Positions 1 to 5,919 of a stretch of 12,553 nucleotides of DNA are shown here, one piece after another. The position numbers and the translations under genes are program-made. Source of the DNA: an uncultured Oscillospiraceae bacterium (GTDB lineage: Bacteria; Bacillota_A; Clostridia; Oscillospirales; Oscillospiraceae); the NCBI GenBank assembly GCA_900757695.1, contig CAAEOU010000195.1, positions 1-12,553 on the forward strand, in the 5' to 3' direction. Position 1 is the first letter of the stretch, and every line of letters starts with the position of its first letter. Below the pieces are notes generated by a model that was not told the origin of the DNA, ran no database searches, and saw only the letters and a list, made by a program, of their open reading frames with translations.

Positions 1-420
1 AAGGCCGGGCAGATCTCACAGGGCTTTATTACAGCTTGCCTGCTGTTTTGCATTGGCGCCATGACGATCGTTGGATCGCTCAATGCGGGCCTCAAGGGCG
101 ATCAAGAGATGCTGATTACCAAATCTGTGTTGGACTTTATCTCCTCCATTATGCTGTCGGCCACATTGGGGATCGGGGTGCTTTTCTCTGCGGCATTCGT
201 TCTGGTGTTTCAGGGAGGAATCGTATTGCTGGCCGGAGTGCTGGCGCCTGTGCTGTCTACTGGGGCCATTGCGGAGCTGAGCTGTGCCGGCAGCCTGATG
301 ATTCTGGCATTGGGCCTGAATATTATCGGTGTGACGAAAATCAAGGTCATTGACCTGCTCCCGGCATTGGTGCTGGTACCGTTTGTGACCATGGCCTTCG
401 GGACGTTGGGAATTGGATAA
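1..420 (+). CDS. DUF554 family membrane protein, 3' part
   Basis: The reading frame is open from the first base, so the start lies outside the window; 139 residues are visible, ending at TAA 418-420. The visible part is very hydrophobic, with about four membrane segments. The segment GAMTIVGSLNAGLKGD, followed by a stretch containing TKS.LDFISSIM, and the ending LGLNIIGVTKIKV.DLLPAL match my memory of the DUF554 (YdfK/YqgA-like) family of integral membrane proteins. That family has no firmly established function, although a transport role has been suggested. A strong hairpin terminator follows 15 bases after the stop, so this gene ends its own transcript and is not co-transcribed by design with the sigma gene downstream. 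Family assignment is confident; function is unknown. Confidence 0.85.
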   Translation, partial: KAGQISQGFITACLLFCIGAMTIVGSLNAGLKGDQEMLITKSVLDFISSIMLSATLGIGVLFSAAFVLVFQGGIVLLAGVLAPVLSTGAIAELSCAGSLMILALGLNIIGVTKIKVIDLLPALVLVPFVTMAFGTLGIG

Positions 421-434
421 CAGAATATTAAGGG

Positions 435-475
435 GCGGAAACTTCGGCGGTATTTTGCCGGAGTTTTCGCTTTTT
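435..475 (+). terminator. Rho-independent terminator after the DUF554 gene
   Basis: Positions 435-448 pair with 457-470 to give a 14-bp stem with two G-U pairs and an 8-base loop, followed by five T residues (471-475). It begins 15 bases after the DUF554 stop codon. Confidence 0.85.
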
Positions 476-476
476 C

Positions 477-515
477 GGTTACAGCAAAATTATTTTGCGG
501 AGGCTGTAACCTTTT
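477..515 (+). other. Second hairpin overlapping the ECF promoter -35
   Basis: GGTTACAGC (477-485) pairs perfectly with GCTGTAACC (503-511), 9 bp with a 17-base loop, followed by TTTTC. It can be read as a second, weaker terminator directly behind the first. Its right arm contains the TGTAAC element proposed as the -35 of the sigma gene promoter, so the symmetry may instead reflect a binding site or be coincidental. As a DNA inverted repeat it is certain; its role is not. Confidence 0.5.
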
Positions 516-531
516 CGGACGGGGCTGCGTC
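505..531 (+). promoter_or_regulatory. Candidate ECF-type promoter of the sigma/membrane protein operon
   Basis: TGTAAC (505-510) and CGTC (528-531) are separated by exactly 17 bases. This is the classic -35/-10 arrangement for group IV sigma factors (B. subtilis SigX/SigM type, TGTAAC/TGCAAC-N17-CGAC/CGTC, from memory). Transcription would begin near 538-540, placing the ribosome site at 551-558 on a short leader. Position directly upstream of an ECF sigma gene suggests autoregulation, which is inferred. No sigma-A-type promoter is evident in 421-566. Confidence 0.6.
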
Positions 532-566
532 CTTACGGGTAGAGGCATCAAAAGGAGGCGGAAAGA

Positions 567-1130
567 ATGGAAGACAGCGGAATACTGGAACTGTATTTTC
601 TGAGAAACGAACAGGCACTTCGGGAATCAGACCGAAAGTATGGCGCATACTGCGGTGCCATTGCCTATGGAATCCTGCAAAACCGGGAGGACACGGAGGA
701 AACGGTCAATGATACATGGCTTTCTGCGTGGAATGCCATTCCGCCCCGGCGGCCGGAGTGCCTGAAGGGCTTTCTGGGGAGGATCACCCGAAACGGAGCC
801 ATTGACCGATGGCGCAGACGCACGGCGGAAAAGCGGGGCGGAGAGATGGTGCTGGCGCTGGAAGAGCTGGGGGAGTGTATCCCCTCTGGGGACAATGTGG
901 AGCAGCAGGTGCAGGCGGCGGAGCTGGGAAAGGTGCTGGAAGCCTTTTTGCAAACGCTGCCGGAGGAGCGGCGGCGCATGTTCCTGATGCGGTATTGGTA
1001 TCTTGCACCGATCCGGGAAATTGCCCAGCGGCTGGGATGGACGGAGGGGAGAGTTCGGACTGCGCTCCATCGGATCCGAAAACAGCTGCTTGTATACTTA
1101 CAGGAAAGGGGAATGCTGGATGAAGCCTGA
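567..1130 (+). CDS. ECF-type RNA polymerase sigma-70 family sigma factor
   Basis: This 187-aa protein has the size and two-domain layout of an extracytoplasmic-function sigma factor, which directs RNA polymerase to a small regulon. Region 2 covers about residues 8-90: a helical segment around DRKYGAYC, the DTEETVNDTWLSAW core, and GFLGRITRNGAIDRWRRR for -10 recognition. Region 4 covers about 130-183 (LPEERRRMFLMRYW, then the helix-turn-helix IREIAQRLGWTEGRVRTALH) and would read the -35. The ATG at 567 is supported by AAAGGAGG at 551-558. The gene overlaps the next one by 11 bases, so translation is probably coupled and the downstream membrane protein is its likely partner or regulator. An ECF-type promoter lies just upstream, suggesting self-activation. 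The signal and the regulon beyond this operon cannot be told from the sequence. Confidence 0.93.
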   Translation: MEDSGILELYFLRNEQALRESDRKYGAYCGAIAYGILQNREDTEETVNDTWLSAWNAIPPRRPECLKGFLGRITRNGAIDRWRRRTAEKRGGEMVLALEELGECIPSGDNVEQQVQAAELGKVLEAFLQTLPEERRRMFLMRYWYLAPIREIAQRLGWTEGRVRTALHRIRKQLLVYLQERGMLDEA

Positions 1131-3423
1131 GGATATTTTGGATGGTCTGGGGAATGTCAGTGACCGGATGGTGCTGGATGCCCAGAACTTAAAGAAAAGC
1201 CCCCATCGGGGGATGAAATGGGGCTCACTGGCGGCCTGCATTCTGTGCGGCGTTGTGCTGCTGGGTCTGTGTGCCGCAAAGCTCTGGAATCGGGACGATC
1301 AGCAGAGCCAGCGGCCCGCAGCACCCTCTGAGCCTTCATCGGTATCCCAATTGCCGCAGGATTCTGCGGAAGAATCCATTCCGGAGGCGGAGGCGGAAAG
1401 CGCCGGCATGGAGATCAATGACTATCAGGTGGTGGCAACGGATGGCGCGGTTTACTTTATAGATCCCCGTGTGGGATTGCTCTCTCTGGATCCGGAGACC
1501 AGGGCAGTCACCACGATCCTGCCCAACGGAGAGTGCAGCCTGGTCCAGACGGAGGGCGAGGTATACTGCCTCAATCAGGCAACCAGAAGCCTTAGCCGGG
1601 TGGAGGGCAATGATGTTACCCCACTTGCAATCCTGGAGGACGTAGGGCCGGGCTGGCCCATCCTGCTGGGTGTCAGCGATGGCTATGTGTGCTGGAAGGA
1701 GGACTGGATGCTCTATGTGGCATCGCTGGAGGACGGTGCCGTGCGGTATTCGCTGCCCATGCAAAATGGAGTAGATAGCTTCCAGACCTGCGGCGCCTAT
1801 CAGGGGGCACTCTACTGTGTCAATAATGGAGGCGGTGCGGCCAAGGGGACGCTGTTCCGGATCATGCTGGATTCTGGAGAGAAAGAGATCCTGTGGGAAC
1901 CGGTGACGGAGGCTGAGCCTGGCTTGAATCTTCGGATGGATGGTTCCATGCTGGATGATACCGCCTGGATCGAAGGTGACCGGTTGTATTTGCAGGGGGA
2001 ATGGGAGTCGGCCGGAGATTTTGAAAGCTCCTATTTCTGCTATGATCTGTCCAGCGGAGACCTGCGGGAGCTGACCGCCAGAGAGAGCGGCGTTACATCC
2101 ATTGGGGCCCGGGGGACAAAGCTGTATGTAATGCGTACCGATATGACGTATGACGGGAATACAGCGCCCCACTATGAGGTATTCGATGATGAAACCGGGG
2201 ATACGACTGTACTGATAGACGAAGTGGAGATCAAAAAACTGGGAACATTTTATAATTGGACCCCCTCGGATGGAGGAATCTACTATGGCCGTGTCAGCGA
2301 TGCGGAGGCCAGCGGACAGGACGTATGCGGTCTTTATTACTATGATCTGGAGGCCAAAACATCCACAAGGCTCTATCAGGGAGCGACCCAGTACAGCGGC
2401 CTCGCCATAGAGCCGGACTGGTACTGGAATCCATATGGAGAGCTGATCGCGGATAATAACTACATGTTCTGCACCTTTGACCTGACCCGCAGCCAGGACG
2501 GGATCTATTTTGTGGAACCGGCCAGCGGCGTATACCGCTATGATGCGGAGATCGGCGATGCACAGCAGGTGGTCAGTGGAATCGCCTGCCGCATTCTGGA
2601 TACGGAGGAAGGGCTGTATGTGACCTGCTCAGACACCGGGGAGGTCTATCAAATCGAAAATGGTGAGGCAAGGTTCCTGCTGACGCTGGAAAAAGAATCA
2701 CAGATCGCCGTAAGACCTGTGGGCGTGAAAAATGGAGTGCTCTATTGGAATTGGTACGCCACCGATCTTTCCACCGGAGAGACGAAGGAGCATCCTGTAT
2801 TTCGGGCGCGGAGGTCCCAGCCCCAGATCATCCGCCAGGGAAAGGTCTACTGCCTTGGAGCGGATGGCGAGATCGGCTATGTGGATGTCACTGGAGGAAC
2901 GGAGGTTTATCAGTCTGATTGGACACTGAAACGGACAGAGCGCTATGGAGAATCCAACATCCGGTTTTATGACGACTGCATTCTGGCGCTGCAAAAGGAG
3001 GCCAATGGTTATGGGGTCTATCAGGTCTCCTATGAGGACGGCAGCAGGAAGCGGATCGGAAGAGTGGAGGCGGAGTGTGTCAGACTGCTGAATCTGGATG
3101 GAGAAACCCTGTATTTGGAGCAGTTGGAGGAGTCCTCGCCCGGGCGAGTCCTGTCCATGGATCTTGGAACCGGGACGGTACAGACTGTGATGAATGCGGA
3201 CACCAACTCGTCCCTGCAATATGCATCGGAGATACGGATCTGGGATGGCGTATGCTATGACTGCTATCGGGCACTTGGACAGGACATTGGCGCAGTGCTG
3301 CATACCTACGCGCTGTCAGACGGGGAAGAGCACACCACTGCTGTGGGCGATACTTCGGAGATAACGGAAGCGCCGGTGGAGACGCCTAATATCGCATGGC
3401 CTGTGGAGGAACCAGCGGAATAA
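1120..3423 (+). CDS. Single-pass membrane protein with propeller-like outer domain; candidate anti-sigma/sensor
   Basis: The product is 767 aa. The start at 1120 is chosen over the in-frame ATG at 1003 because AGGAAAGGGG (1102-1110) precedes it and the upstream extension lies wholly inside the sigma gene. Residues 1-33 are a short cytoplasmic segment (DILDGLGNVSDRMVLDAQNL, then basic residues). Residues about 34-53 form one membrane helix, and 57-100 are a Gln/Pro/Ser/Glu-rich linker. From about 108 to 715 there are roughly 14 recurring beta strands of the form DG-x-hydrophobic-Tyr (for example DGAVYFI, EGEVYCL, QGALYCV, DGIYFVE, NGVLYWN, QGKVYCL, GETLYLE). This suggests one or two beta-propellers outside the membrane, resembling DUF5050-like repeats. 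No zinc anti-sigma motif (HxxxCxxC) and no enzyme motif is visible. Overlap with the ECF gene argues for an anti-sigma or sensing role, which is inference. Confidence 0.85.
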   Translation: MKPEDILDGLGNVSDRMVLDAQNLKKSPHRGMKWGSLAACILCGVVLLGLCAAKLWNRDDQQSQRPAAPSEPSSVSQLPQDSAEESIPEAEAESAGMEINDYQVVATDGAVYFIDPRVGLLSLDPETRAVTTILPNGECSLVQTEGEVYCLNQATRSLSRVEGNDVTPLAILEDVGPGWPILLGVSDGYVCWKEDWMLYVASLEDGAVRYSLPMQNGVDSFQTCGAYQGALYCVNNGGGAAKGTLFRIMLDSGEKEILWEPVTEAEPGLNLRMDGSMLDDTAWIEGDRLYLQGEWESAGDFESSYFCYDLSSGDLRELTARESGVTSIGARGTKLYVMRTDMTYDGNTAPHYEVFDDETGDTTVLIDEVEIKKLGTFYNWTPSDGGIYYGRVSDAEASGQDVCGLYYYDLEAKTSTRLYQGATQYSGLAIEPDWYWNPYGELIADNNYMFCTFDLTRSQDGIYFVEPASGVYRYDAEIGDAQQVVSGIACRILDTEEGLYVTCSDTGEVYQIENGEARFLLTLEKESQIAVRPVGVKNGVLYWNWYATDLSTGETKEHPVFRARRSQPQIIRQGKVYCLGADGEIGYVDVTGGTEVYQSDWTLKRTERYGESNIRFYDDCILALQKEANGYGVYQVSYEDGSRKRIGRVEAECVRLLNLDGETLYLEQLEESSPGRVLSMDLGTGTVQTVMNADTNSSLQYASEIRIWDGVCYDCYRALGQDIGAVLHTYALSDGEEHTTAVGDTSEITEAPVETPNIAWPVEEPAE

Positions 3424-3442
3424 GGAGCCAAATGATATCCCT

Positions 3443-3489
3443 ATACTCCCTCGGAAACAATCGGCTGGGCCGATGCTCCGGGGGAGTGT
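3443..3489 (+). terminator. Compound hairpin, probable terminator of the sigma operon
   Basis: The outer stem 3443-3454/3478-3489 has 12 pairs, including two G-U. It encloses an internal loop and a perfect inner stem ATCGGC (3460-3465)/GCCGAT (3469-3474) with a 3-base loop. Only a weak T-rich tail follows (TCTTT, 3491-3495), so termination efficiency is uncertain. Its location 20 bases after the membrane-protein stop codon favours a terminator. Confidence 0.6.
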
Positions 3490-3581
3490 GTCTTTGCAGG
3501 ATAGACAGCGAATAGGCAAAAGCGTAGGAAACCCTAACAGACAAAAGCAGACAATTAGTTATAACAAACCTGAAAAAGCGG

Positions 3582-3601
3582 GGAAATTTCGTGGAATTTC
3601 C
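3582..3601 (+). repeat. Perfect inverted repeat, candidate operator
   Basis: GGAAATT (3582-3588) and AATTTCC (3595-3601) are perfect complements separated by 6 bases. The centre lies about 70 bases upstream of the predicted transcription start (near 3661) and 25 bases upstream of the -35 element. That is where dimeric activators often bind. It is not followed by a T tract, so a terminator is unlikely. The regulator is unknown, and I do not recognise it as a Rex, Fnr or PerR consensus. Confidence 0.4.
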
Positions 3602-3625
3602 AGTCAAAGAAACGTGAAAAAACGG

Positions 3626-3654
3626 TTGAATGGCGGGAGGCAGTGTGGTACAAT
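3626..3654 (+). promoter_or_regulatory. Sigma-A-type promoter of the redox operon
   Basis: TTGAAT (3626-3631) and TACAAT (3649-3654) are 17 bases apart. The -10 is preceded by TG plus one base (extended -10), and an A-rich stretch sits upstream of the -35. Transcription is predicted to start near 3661, giving a leader of about 85 bases. No competing promoter of this quality was seen in the gap. Confidence 0.75.
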
Positions 3655-3666
3655 ATCTCAAGAAGC

Positions 3667-3710
3667 GCCTGCCCGGAGGGGGCAGGCTGTCCCGCGCCTG
3701 AGGGGGCGGG
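3667..3710 (+). promoter_or_regulatory. Two GC-rich hairpins in the redox operon leader
   Basis: GCCTGCCC (3667-3674) pairs with GGGCAGGC (3680-3687), 8 bp with loop GGAGG. CCCGC (3691-3695) pairs with GCGGG (3706-3710), 5 bp with a 10-base loop. Both lie in the predicted transcript within 50 bases of the start site and leave the real ribosome site at 3730-3736 exposed. There is no T tract, so they are not terminators. They could stabilise the 5' end of an abundant mRNA or be regulatory. They match no riboswitch class I know. Confidence 0.5.
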
Positions 3711-3745
3711 GCAAAGCGACAATCTATATAAGGGAGTTTAAGCAA

Positions 3746-5905
3746 ATGGGCAAAATTTCTTTGTTTATAGATGGCACCGAGATTCAGGCCGAAGAGGGCA
3801 TGAGCGTACTGGAAGCCTCTCTGGCCGCGGGCATCTATATCCCGCATCTGTGTTCCCATCCCGATCTGCCTGCCACCGGCGGATGTAAAATGTGCGTGGT
3901 GGAGATTGACGGGCAGGAGACCCCGGTTTCCTCCTGCGTCACCGAGGTTCAGGAGGGTATGAAGGTTCATACCAAGTCCGAACAGCTGTCCCAGCTCCGT
4001 AAGATCGCACTGGAGCTCATTATGGCTGGCCATCCCCATGACTGCACCGGCTGCCGGGCCTACGGCAACTGTGAGCTGCAGGCTATGTGGCAGTATCTGG
4101 GCGTGCTCCATGCCCGCATGAAGGACGAGTTCCCTGAGAAGACCACCCTGAAGATCGGCACAGGTACTCCCGTTATCATCCGGGAGAATGACCGCTGCAT
4201 TCAGTGTGGCCGCTGCGTCCGTGCCTGCGGTAGCCTCCGGAAGGTCGGCGCCATCGACTATCAGAAGAAGGGCATGGAGACCTACATCTCCACTCCCGAG
4301 GATCTGCCCCTTAACCAGTCCGAGTGCCGGTTCTGCTCTGCCTGCGTAGAGGTCTGTCCCACCGGTGCTCTGGTGGATATGGAGGGCCTGTTCCGCAGTG
4401 ATCTGCCCCGTGAGCAGGCGCTGGTGCCCTGCCGTGCCGATTGCCCGGCTCATATCGATATCCCCGCATTCCTGCGCTTTATTGCACAGGGTAAGTATGA
4501 CGAGGCCCATGCGGTCATGCACGAGAAGGTTCCCTTCCCCCATTCTCTGGGTTATGTGTGCAACCATCGCTGCGAGACCGCCTGTAAGCGGGAAAAGCTC
4601 AACCGCGCGATCTCCATCTGCTCCATGAAGCGCTTTGCCGCTGAGCATGATGAGACTCAGCTGTGGAAGGGCAAGGGCTTCCAGAATCCCGACACCGGCA
4701 AGAAGGTCGCAGTTGTTGGCGGCGGCCCCTGCGGCATGACGGCTGCTTATTACCTCAAAAAGCTGGGCCACGATGTGACCGTATATGAGAAGGATCCCAT
4801 TGCCGGCGGCCATATGGCCAAGGGTATGCCGGAGTTCCGTATCCCCGGTGCTGACGTAGCCCGTGAGATCAAGGACATCACCGACATCGGCGTAAAGCTG
4901 CTGGTGAACTCTCCGGTTGAGAACGTGGCGGAGCTCAAGAAGGACTATGATGCCGTTCTGGTCACCATCGGTACCTCTGTGGGTAAGAAGCTCAACTATC
5001 TGCCCGGCTCCAACTTCCGCAATGTATATACCGCAGTACAGCTGCTGAAGGATAACCGCCTGAAGCTGGCGGTTCCCGGCTATGAGATGAAGCTGGACCT
5101 TGGCAAGAAGGTCTGCATCATCGGCGGCGGCAACGTGTCCATCGACTGTGCCCGTACCCTGCGCCGTATGGGCTGCGAAGTCAACATCGTTTGCTTGGAG
5201 AAGGGCGAGAAGATGCTGGCTGACAAGCAGGAGATCAAGGAAGCCAAGGAAGAGGGCGTCCGGTTCTATGACGGCCACTCCAACGAGGCCATTGAGGGCA
5301 CCGAAGAGCAGGTTACCGGCCTGCGTGTCCATGAGGTCGAGAGTTTCTACTTTGATGAGAACCGCAATCTGGTTGAAAACCAGGTGCCCGATTCCACCAA
5401 GGTTCTGGAGTGCGACTCCGTGGTGTTCGCTTCCGGTCAGGTCACCGGCCTCACCGATGCCTTTGGTCTGGAGCTCAACCGCTTTGGCTACCCCATTGAC
5501 CCCGAGACCGGCAAGTCCGGCTATAAGACCTCTATCCCCGGCGTGTTTACCGCTGGCGATGTAATCACCGGTACCAAGTTCGTCATTGATGCGATTGCCG
5601 GTGCCCGTGAGGTCACCACCATCATTGACCAGTTCCTGGGCGGTGAGGGCAAGATTGACGAGACTCTGGTAGAGCGCACCCTGAATCCGGAGCTTGGCCC
5701 CATCAAGGGCTTTGGTCTACAGCCCAGAGTGGATACCATTGTGGTGGATCCCGAGACCCGCATGAGCCCTGAGCATCTGTGGGATAAGGTTGACCAGAAC
5801 TTTACTTGCGAGATGGCACAGTGTGAGGCAAGCCGCTGCCTGCAGTGCGACCTGCGTGTGCCCATCAAGAAGGTTGAAAACTTCAACGCTTACAGCAAGA
5901 GATAA
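3746..5905 (+). CDS. NuoG-like/GltD-like fused iron-sulfur FAD oxidoreductase
   Basis: This 719-aa protein is a multi-cofactor electron carrier linking NAD(P)H to iron-sulfur clusters. In order: a [2Fe-2S] domain (Cys36, 47, 50, 64); a NuoG-type His-Cys cluster (His96, Cys100, 103, 109); a two-cluster ferredoxin domain (Cys151-154-157-161 and Cys194-197-200-204); a GltD/NfnB-type cluster domain (Cys229-x3-Cys233, Cys272-x3-Cys276-x3-Cys280); an FAD Rossmann fold (GGGPCG, 325-330); and an NAD(P) fold (GGGNVS, 460-465). The C-terminus carries RCLQC (Cys698, Cys701), a motif found at the N-terminus of GltD itself. All expected ligands are present. The residues after the NAD(P) fold are CLEKGEKM rather than the GltD-like YRR, so NADPH preference is doubtful. 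ATG 3746 follows AAGGGAG. It resembles, from memory, the large subunit of Sporomusa-type (Stn) transhydrogenases or HydA-like electron-transfer subunits. It lacks a hydrogenase H-cluster domain. Codons are those of a highly expressed gene. Confidence 0.9.
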   Translation: MGKISLFIDGTEIQAEEGMSVLEASLAAGIYIPHLCSHPDLPATGGCKMCVVEIDGQETPVSSCVTEVQEGMKVHTKSEQLSQLRKIALELIMAGHPHDCTGCRAYGNCELQAMWQYLGVLHARMKDEFPEKTTLKIGTGTPVIIRENDRCIQCGRCVRACGSLRKVGAIDYQKKGMETYISTPEDLPLNQSECRFCSACVEVCPTGALVDMEGLFRSDLPREQALVPCRADCPAHIDIPAFLRFIAQGKYDEAHAVMHEKVPFPHSLGYVCNHRCETACKREKLNRAISICSMKRFAAEHDETQLWKGKGFQNPDTGKKVAVVGGGPCGMTAAYYLKKLGHDVTVYEKDPIAGGHMAKGMPEFRIPGADVAREIKDITDIGVKLLVNSPVENVAELKKDYDAVLVTIGTSVGKKLNYLPGSNFRNVYTAVQLLKDNRLKLAVPGYEMKLDLGKKVCIIGGGNVSIDCARTLRRMGCEVNIVCLEKGEKMLADKQEIKEAKEEGVRFYDGHSNEAIEGTEEQVTGLRVHEVESFYFDENRNLVENQVPDSTKVLECDSVVFASGQVTGLTDAFGLELNRFGYPIDPETGKSGYKTSIPGVFTAGDVITGTKFVIDAIAGAREVTTIIDQFLGGEGKIDETLVERTLNPELGPIKGFGLQPRVDTIVVDPETRMSPEHLWDKVDQNFTCEMAQCEASRCLQCDLRVPIKKVENFNAYSKR

Positions 5906-5919
5906 GGGAGGGTTATTCG

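Larger units (their letters stand above)
3424..3745 (+). other. 322-base structured intergenic region before the redox operon
   Basis: This gap contains no convincing gene. From left to right it holds a compound hairpin just after the membrane-protein stop (3443-3489), an AT-rich stretch (3540-3575), a perfect inverted repeat (3582-3601), an A-rich stretch with UP-element character (3605-3622), a sigma-A-type promoter (3626-3654), two GC-rich leader hairpins (3667-3710), and the ribosome site AAGGGAG (about 3730-3736) for the downstream flavoprotein. A reading frame is open across much of it in phase with the downstream gene, but its composition is not protein-like. Confidence 0.8.

Noticed and set aside
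1003..1119. Upstream in-frame start for the membrane protein
   Set aside because: It lies wholly within the sigma gene and has no ribosome site; ATG 1120 has AGGAAAGGGG and gives a sensible cytoplasmic tail.
3667..3710. Known riboswitch in the redox leader
   Set aside because: The two short GC hairpins do not fit any riboswitch consensus I know and the leader is too short for most classes.
3473..3745. In-frame N-terminal extension of the flavoprotein to an ATG at 3473
   Set aside because: The extension runs through a promoter and hairpins and is not protein-like; ATG 3746 has a good ribosome site and begins exactly where the [2Fe-2S] domain begins.
3386..5332. Long open frame on the minus strand (about 648 codons)
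   Set aside because: It is antisense to the flavoprotein gene, whose product has complete cofactor motifs; the minus-strand translation is low-complexity and matches no fold. GC-rich biased third positions create such frames.
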